Below, piece by piece: positions 58,616-64,000 of a stretch of DNA of 64,000 bases. The stretch's first letter is position 1, and each line of letters starts with the position of its first letter. This stretch comes from CALMBW01 sp963779645 (GTDB lineage: Bacteria > Actinomycetota > CADDZG01 > WHSQ01), in NCBI GenBank assembly GCA_963779645.1, contig CAVZYX010000015.1, positions 558,001 through 622,000 of the forward strand, given 5' to 3'. The position numbers and the translations under genes are program-made. The notes under the pieces are model-generated. The model did no database searches. It was given only the letters and a program-made list of their open reading frames with translations, and had not been told where the DNA came from.

Positions 58616-61600
58616 TTAGAAGGCGTAGCGTAAGGCAAGTTGCAGCACTCGTTGACCAATCGGTTCGGTAGTCAGCACGCCAGCAGCCGTGTTGGTGACA
58701 CTGGTGCTTCCTGTACCGAAATTGGGATGGTTGAAGACGCTGAAAGCCTCCGCGCGAAACTGCAGCTGTTGCCGCTCGGTGATTGCGAACGCCTTCTGGA
58801 TGCTCAGGTTCGTCGTGTCAATCCCAGGTTGGATCGGTCCGCTCCTGGCCGTTCCATACTGACCAGTCGCAGGTTGGACGTAGCAGGAAGGATCGAAGAA
58901 CTGCAGCCTCGGATGTCCCGCAGGCGGCGCGCCCGAGCAGATTCGATTTGCATAGACGCTATGCACCGAACTCGTATCAGCATTGTTGTTCGCAGTGACT
59001 TGAATCGGTTGGCCGCTGGCGAACTGTTGAACTCCTGACAACTGCCATCCGCCAACAATCTCGCGATTGATTAAGCTGTTCGAGTTCAGGAACTTCTTGC
59101 CAGGGCCGAAAGGCAACTCATACACCGCGCTGATGATGAGATTTTGAGTGCGGTTGAAGCCTGCAAGACCATAGGTCAGTCCAGGCTGGTACAGACTTTG
59201 AAGGTCTGCGTTATCACCATCAAGTATGTCCATCGCCTTCGAGTAGGTATATGCACCCAGGAACTGCAGACCGTTGGTGTAGGTTCGCTCCACCTTCACT
59301 GCCAGAGCGTTGTAATTGGCCGAGATGGCATTGAGCTGTCCGTCTGTAGGTCCAACGACTTGGTTCGGCTTCAAGTCGCGAATGCCGCTCGTGTTTCCTG
59401 GAGTCAATCCATACGGTTGATTGAGATCGGCACGCGCGGACTGGTGACGAGTCACGTTGCCGATGTAGCCGATGGTCAAGAGAGTGTTATTGCTGAGGGA
59501 ACGCTCGATATTGAAGTTCCAGTCCTGCACCGAAGTGTCTTTCAAATTCTTCGTCAAGGTATAGCTCTGTTGTCCGGCTAAAGATGGATTAGCAACAAAC
59601 AGATGTTGAATATCCTCCGGGGCTGCAATATTGAGGGAGTAAGACTGATTTACAAAGTTCGGCGAATACAGTAACTCGAACTGCAAATTGTTGTACAGAA
59701 TCGGGGCGTAATAGATTCCATATCCGCCCCGGACCACGGTGCGATCATCTGCTTGAAAGGAGAACCCAAACCGTGGGGCCCAGTCGTTGTAGTTCGTATT
59801 CCACGTCCCGGGAAGAACCGAGTTTGACGCCACACTAAACAATCCACCATGACCATTCTTGTCATTCGGCGGATTGTCAAAGCTGTAGCGCAATCCGATA
59901 TTGAACGTCAGCCGAGGCAACGCCTTCCAATCGTCCTGCACATAGCCCGACACGTCCGTCCCGCGGAATGCACCCAGCGTTACGCCATTCGCAGCGTTTG
60001 CAGTCCTGGGAAATCCGAGTTCAAGATCGGCGAGAGAATTACCCTGGTTGGTTGAACTGCGCACTCCGTTTACGTACTGTGAGGTCGCGCTACCGTCAAA
60101 GTTGTAGATGCCGTTATTACCAACGACCCAGTCGCCATCAAACTGCGTCCTGACATAATCACCGCCGAACACGAACGTATGACTGCCGACCTTCCAACTT
60201 ACCTCATCGGTGTACTGAAAGCGATTTTGAATCGCGCCTTGTGGTGAGTAGGGATCTCCCAACGACGTGTAGTTGTCCGTATTGAGGTTGATCGCGGGTG
60301 GAGTCCACTGCGACGGAGCCGGGTTGACATTCTCCAATCCGTAAGCAGCAGCGTAGTTCTTAACGCCCTGTCCCTGCTGGCTACGAAATAAATTGCTTCG
60401 GTTATAACCAACCTTGAATACATTCACGATATCGGAGTTGAAGACGTGAGTTTCGGCTACCGAGATATTTGTACCCTTCAACGCGATGAAAATTCCAAAA
60501 AGACCAGGCGTAATGCTGTCTTGACCAGCCTGGCTCTCAAGTCTCGCAACTGTTCCAAACATCAGATCTCTCGGCGAAATGTTGAAGTCCACACGGCCCA
60601 GGTATTCGTCGTAGTTACTGATCGCCGGAAGGTTTACAACATAGTTGACGTTGCTGGCATTGAGCGCCTGAGTTGGTAAAGGATAGTTATTCAACCATTG
60701 CTGAGCGAAGGGGCTGATCGTGGGAATTTTGTTGTCTGCAAAGGGCTGGCTTACGCCTGTCGCGGGGTCATAGGTCGCCGGATTATAAAGAGTCAACCCA
60801 TCACCGGAAAAGTCTCCGCTGCGCTCCGCGGATGTAGGGACTCGATCCTGAAAGACGTTCGCCGTGTGACTGCGCAGACCTGAATAGTCAAAGAAGGCGA
60901 ACAGCTTGTTCTTCCAGAGCGGAGCGCCGATGTTGCCGCCAAACTGGTTGTAACGTTTCGCGGGCTTCGACGTGGCGAACCAATTCCTGGCATCGAAGTC
61001 ATCATTCTGAAGGAAGTCGTACGCTGTTCCATGAATCTGGTTCGAGCCGCTCTTCGTGATGACGTTGATGATCGACGGCTGACTAAAACGTGCAGGAGCA
61101 CCGTTCAGGATCGTAGTGACCTCCTGACTCGCTTCAACCGACGACAGGATATTCACGGTCTGCGTCAGCAGGTTTGTGTTGTCGACGCCGTCCTGCAGAA
61201 AGGCCGTGTGGGCATTGCCGAGTCCCGAGATGATGACCGAGTTAGCGGTCTGCCCATAGAAACCCTCATCTCCACCATCAACGCCGACATCCGTTCCTGC
61301 CTGCGAAGCCGGCCCCAGTGTTGCAACGTTCAGGATGCTGCGGCTGTTGTTCGGCAGATTGACCAACTGCGTCGGCGAGACCGTAGTCACTAATTCATGA
61401 TTGTCCGTCTGCAAACTCACCGAGCCTGAGGCCGAGGTAACCGTCACCTCCTGCTGCACATTGCCAACAGAGAGTTGCAGATTCGCGGTTGCGCCATTCG
61501 TAGTCACATCGACCGTGGTCACCAGGTGTTTGAACCCCGCTGCCGTGACCGAAACCGTGTAAGGCCCCACCGTGAGAGAGGGAACATTGAAATAGCCGTT

Positions 61601-61900
61601 TTGATCCGTCGTCACGTTGCGCGTCGTAGACGTTCTGGTGTTTTTTATCTCGACCTGACAATTAGGAACCACAGCGTCCGCGCTGTCGCGAATCGTTCCT
61701 GTGAGTGAGCCGAGATCGGTCTGGGCGAACGCTACCCTCAGCGGACCTATGCCTGCGACGATCAGCAGTACGAGTATGGTTTGGAGCGCCCGAGAGAGTC
61801 TGGTCTTCGGAACCACGGTCGACCGGTTGGAATCCTTGCGACGTGTTCTGCCGTTTTCTGTCGGCTCTGAAGGAGCGTTGGTTTTGCTTAGGTGTGCCAT
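58616..61900 (-). CDS. TonB-dependent receptor, Oar-like with carboxypeptidase-regulatory domain
   Basis: 1094 residues, intact; ATG 61900 with GGAGGCGG upstream. A signal region at ~35-60 ('ALQTILVLLIVAGIGPLRVAFAQ') is preceded by a long basic leader. Then a carboxypeptidase-regulatory/Cna-B-like domain ('GSLTGTIRDSADAVVPNCQVEIKN', 'TTDQNGYFNVPSLTVGPYTVSVTAAGF'), a plug ('ILNVATLGPAS', 'GQTANSVIISGLG') and a 22-strand-type barrel ('QIHGTAYDFLQNDDFDARNWF', 'WNFNIERSLSNNTLLTIGYIG'). It ends 'LQLALRYAF' with the terminal Phe used by the BAM machinery. It probably imports oligosaccharides released by the following GH127 and GH78. Confidence 0.95.
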   Translation of the reverse strand: MAHLSKTNAPSEPTENGRTRRKDSNRSTVVPKTRLSRALQTILVLLIVAGIGPLRVAFAQTDLGSLTGTIRDSADAVVPNCQVEIKNTRTSTTRNVTTDQNGYFNVPSLTVGPYTVSVTAAGFKHLVTTVDVTTNGATANLQLSVGNVQQEVTVTSASGSVSLQTDNHELVTTVSPTQLVNLPNNSRSILNVATLGPASQAGTDVGVDGGDEGFYGQTANSVIISGLGNAHTAFLQDGVDNTNLLTQTVNILSSVEASQEVTTILNGAPARFSQPSIINVITKSGSNQIHGTAYDFLQNDDFDARNWFATSKPAKRYNQFGGNIGAPLWKNKLFAFFDYSGLRSHTANVFQDRVPTSAERSGDFSGDGLTLYNPATYDPATGVSQPFADNKIPTISPFAQQWLNNYPLPTQALNASNVNYVVNLPAISNYDEYLGRVDFNISPRDLMFGTVARLESQAGQDSITPGLFGIFIALKGTNISVAETHVFNSDIVNVFKVGYNRSNLFRSQQGQGVKNYAAAYGLENVNPAPSQWTPPAINLNTDNYTSLGDPYSPQGAIQNRFQYTDEVSWKVGSHTFVFGGDYVRTQFDGDWVVGNNGIYNFDGSATSQYVNGVRSSTNQGNSLADLELGFPRTANAANGVTLGAFRGTDVSGYVQDDWKALPRLTFNIGLRYSFDNPPNDKNGHGGLFSVASNSVLPGTWNTNYNDWAPRFGFSFQADDRTVVRGGYGIYYAPILYNNLQFELLYSPNFVNQSYSLNIAAPEDIQHLFVANPSLAGQQSYTLTKNLKDTSVQDWNFNIERSLSNNTLLTIGYIGNVTRHQSARADLNQPYGLTPGNTSGIRDLKPNQVVGPTDGQLNAISANYNALAVKVERTYTNGLQFLGAYTYSKAMDILDGDNADLQSLYQPGLTYGLAGFNRTQNLIISAVYELPFGPGKKFLNSNSLINREIVGGWQLSGVQQFASGQPIQVTANNNADTSSVHSVYANRICSGAPPAGHPRLQFFDPSCYVQPATGQYGTARSGPIQPGIDTTNLSIQKAFAITERQQLQFRAEAFSVFNHPNFGTGSTSVTNTAAGVLTTEPIGQRVLQLALRYAF

Positions 61901-62427
61901 GCGATATTCCGCCTCCCTGTAACGCCCGCAAGTCGAACAGAGGCGTTAACCGATTGTCAAGGGGAAAATTATTTCAATTGGAAAATGACCGCAGAAATCT
62001 GAGGTTTGGTTGCACCCCGAAAAACCTCATCTTGCTCCAACAAACCGGTCTAACCGCGGCCAGAGAATCTCTTGCCCGACGCCGTGGTGGAGAGGGTTTC
62101 CATGGGGAAATCAGGCGGATAACTACCGACAACGGCGGCCCGAGCAAGAGTATGGATGTGGGACCATGGAGCGAGGCTTCTATGGTCTCTCGACGAGAGA
62201 TCCGGATGAGAAATTCCTCCTCCCGGAACCGCTCGATTCCACTTCGCCGGCCTCACAAATACCTGCGGAACTCTGCGCGTTTCCCCGCGCGTGCTCACGC
62301 CAGCAAACATATGCGGCTCAGCCTGCATCTTCTATGCAGGAGTGCTCATTCGTTCCGATACCATTTTTTTGACCGCGGCCTGTCGGACTACTATAGGTAC
62401 GAAAGCCAGTCTGAAGATCTGAGTGAT
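61901..62427. other. Divergent intergenic region TonB receptor / glgE
   Basis: 527 bases with no recognised gene. It carries the promoters of the polysaccharide locus (minus) and of glgE (plus). The open frame joined to glgE across this stretch is low in family match, so I do not extend the gene into it. No clear operator repeat was found. Confidence 0.55.
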
Positions 62428-64000
62428 ATGAAACCTATCGAAGGCCGTAAGCGAGTCGTTATTGAGGCAGTCACCCCGCAAGTCGATTGTGGACGTTATC
62501 CTGCCAAGCGAATTGTGGGCGACATCGTAACCGTAACTGCAGCGGTATTTGGCGATGGCCACGACCACGTCTCAGGACATCTGCTCTATCGCCACTCCAG
62601 CGCAAAAAATTGGCGATCCACGCCGCTTTCGCCGCTCACCAACGATCTCTGGTCTGCGAGTTTCACCGTCGATGCGCTCGGCGATTGGCTTTACACCCTC
62701 GAGGCCTGGGTTGACCACTTCGACACCTGGTCCGCCGATCTACAAAAACGGCTGGCAGCGCAACCCGGCCAGCCTGGCGTAAGTCCTTCGGCCGAGCAAC
62801 AGGATATCCCCCTCGCGTTGCGTTCCGGCGCGCTCTTGCTGGAGCAGGCCGCGGGACGCGCCAAAGATCCCGATGGCAAACGTTTAGCAGACGAGGCTGC
62901 GCGTCTCCTCAATCTGGCGAAAGCAAAGTCTGAAATCTACGAATACCCTTTGACCGACGAGATCGTCGCGCTCGTCGCACAATACCCAGATCTCACCTTG
63001 GCGACGCGCTATCCTCAGGATCTGCATCTGTGGGTAGACCGCGAACGCGCACGCTTCTCCACCTGGTACGAGCTCTTCCCGCGATCCACCTCGCCCGACC
63101 CCGCGCGGCACGGCACATTCGCCGACGTCCAGGCACTTCTGCCAACCATCGCCGCGATGGGCTTCGATGTGCTCTACATGCCGCCGATTCATCCCATCGG
63201 CAAAGCCTTTCGCAAAGGCCCCAACAACAACGTTACCTCGACAGAAAACGATCCCGGCAGCCCCTGGGCGATTGGTGCAAAAGAGGGCGGCCACAAATCC
63301 ATTCTCGCCGAGCTTGGCACTCTTCGAGACTTCGACGCTCTCGTCGCCGCAACACGGCAGCACGGCATGGAGTTGGCACTGGACATCGCCTTCCAGTGTT
63401 CCCCCGACCATCCCTGGGTCGCCGAGCATCCCGACTGGTTCAATCATCCGTCCCGATGGCTCCATCCAATACGCGGAGAACCCACCAAAAAAGTACCAGG
63501 ACATCTATCCGCTCAACTTCGAGTCACCCGACTGGCGCGGTCTGTGGGAGGCTCTGCGCGATGTCTTCACCTATTGGATCAAGCGCGGCGTCAAGATCTT
63601 CCGCGTCGACAATCCGCACACCAAGGCTCTTCCGTTCTGGGAGTGGTGCATCGGCGAGATTCATGCGAAAGATCCTGATGTGATCTTTCTCGCCGAGGCC
63701 TTCACCCGTCCGCACGTTATGTACTCGCTGGCCAAGGCCGGCTTCACCCAGTCCTATACGTACTTCACCTGGCGCAACACGAAGGACGAACTACGTGAGT
63801 ACTTCGAAGAGATCACCAAGCCGCCCGTGGCGACTTCTTTCATCCGAATCTCTGGCCAAACACGCCCGACATCCTGCATGCCACCCTTCAAAACGGCGGC
63901 CGCCCTGCCTTCATGCAGCGCCTGATCCTTGCGGCAACACTTGGCGCGAACTACGGCATCTACGGCCCTGCCTATGAACTGGGCGAAAATCTTCCCGCCA
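62428..64000 (+). CDS. glgE: Alpha-1,4-glucan:maltose-1-phosphate maltosyltransferase (partial, frameshifted)
   Basis: GH13_3 enzyme that extends alpha-glucan from maltose-1-phosphate in the trehalose-to-glycogen route. ATG 62428 gives 'MKPIEGRKRVVIEAVTPQVDCG', the usual N-terminal domain start. It continues with 'LYTLEAWVDHFDTWSADLQKR', 'FSTWYELFPRSTSPD' and 'MGFDVLYMPPIHPIGKAFRKG'. After an extra C near 63448 the frame moves to 'PDGSIQYAENPPKKYQ' and 'GVKIFRVDNPHTKALPFWEW' (nucleophile Asp) and 'VIFLAEAFTRPH' (acid/base Glu). A second slip near 63825 gives 'GDFFHPNLWPNTPDILHATL'. The gene runs off the window. Confidence 0.93.

Noticed and set aside
61705..62427. 240-codon upstream extension of the glgE frame
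   Set aside because: It overlaps the start of the TonB receptor gene on the other strand and has no family match; GlgE proteins start near the ATG at 62428.

Overview
The window looks like a chromosomal segment of an acidobacterium of the class Terriglobia (family Acidobacteriaceae; Granulicella, Edaphobacter and Terriglobus are the kind of genera meant). The evidence is the VWFA-related 'Acidobacterial' protein, a long Oar/carboxypeptidase-regulatory-type TonB-dependent receptor with no SusD partner, the GH78 and GH127 enzymes, TIGR04325-type and DUF1810-type genes, and a GC-palindrome repeat family of a kind I associate with this group. The genus is inference.

Layout. 1-9.3 kb: rpsA (runs off the left edge), a HIT protein, an NTF2-like exported protein, purA with a small monooxygenase, the VWFA protein, and a membrane/spermidine-synthase-like fusion. 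9.4-17 kb: a methyltransferase, mutM, a ROK protein with sthA, thiE, and a cell-surface O-acylation pair (SGNH protein plus MBOAT). 17-22 kb: a gene-free stretch of about 0.8 kb that ends in repeat element A, then the yceD-rpmF-plsX operon, a catalase-like peroxidase, an SDR and tRNA-Pro(GGG). 22-29 kb: a minus-strand housekeeping block (ychF, tyrS, an exported protein, rnr, a small protein). 29-36 kb: accessory genes, including two exported DinB-like proteins flanking repeat element B, a VOC protein, a DUF1810 protein, a muralytic-type lipoprotein, an SDR, a small Cys protein and a Tat-exported alpha-barrel protein. 36-44.7 kb: topoisomerase IB, asnS, a TIM-barrel protein, a GDSL hydrolase, DUF72, a GH20 hexosaminidase and an ABC permease. 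44.8-50.7 kb: the run ispE - tRNA-Gln - prs - rplY - pth - rpsF - rpsR - rplI. 50.8-62 kb: ggt, then a plant-polysaccharide locus read TonB receptor -> GH127 -> GH78. 62.4 kb to the right edge: glgE (partial).

The most important caveat is that a large share of conserved genes, including single-copy essential ones (prs, rpsF, rpsR, rplI, pth, tyrS, rnr, ispE, ychF), are broken by one-base frameshifts while all parts of the protein remain present in order. This is the pattern of uncorrected indel errors in the assembly, not of gene decay. Clean zones are about 1-8.6 kb, 9.3-14 kb, 17.7-21.8 kb (apart from the yceD C-terminus), 32.5-35.7 kb and 52.6-61.9 kb. Damaged zones lie between them. Coordinates of frameshifted genes are therefore given as the full reconstructed span.

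The most unusual signals are the two-copy repeat element (GC palindrome, 28-nt-period AT-rich units, GC hairpin), a palindromic insertion inside asnS, an ispE stop codon inside tRNA-Gln, and the structured gene-free region before plsX.
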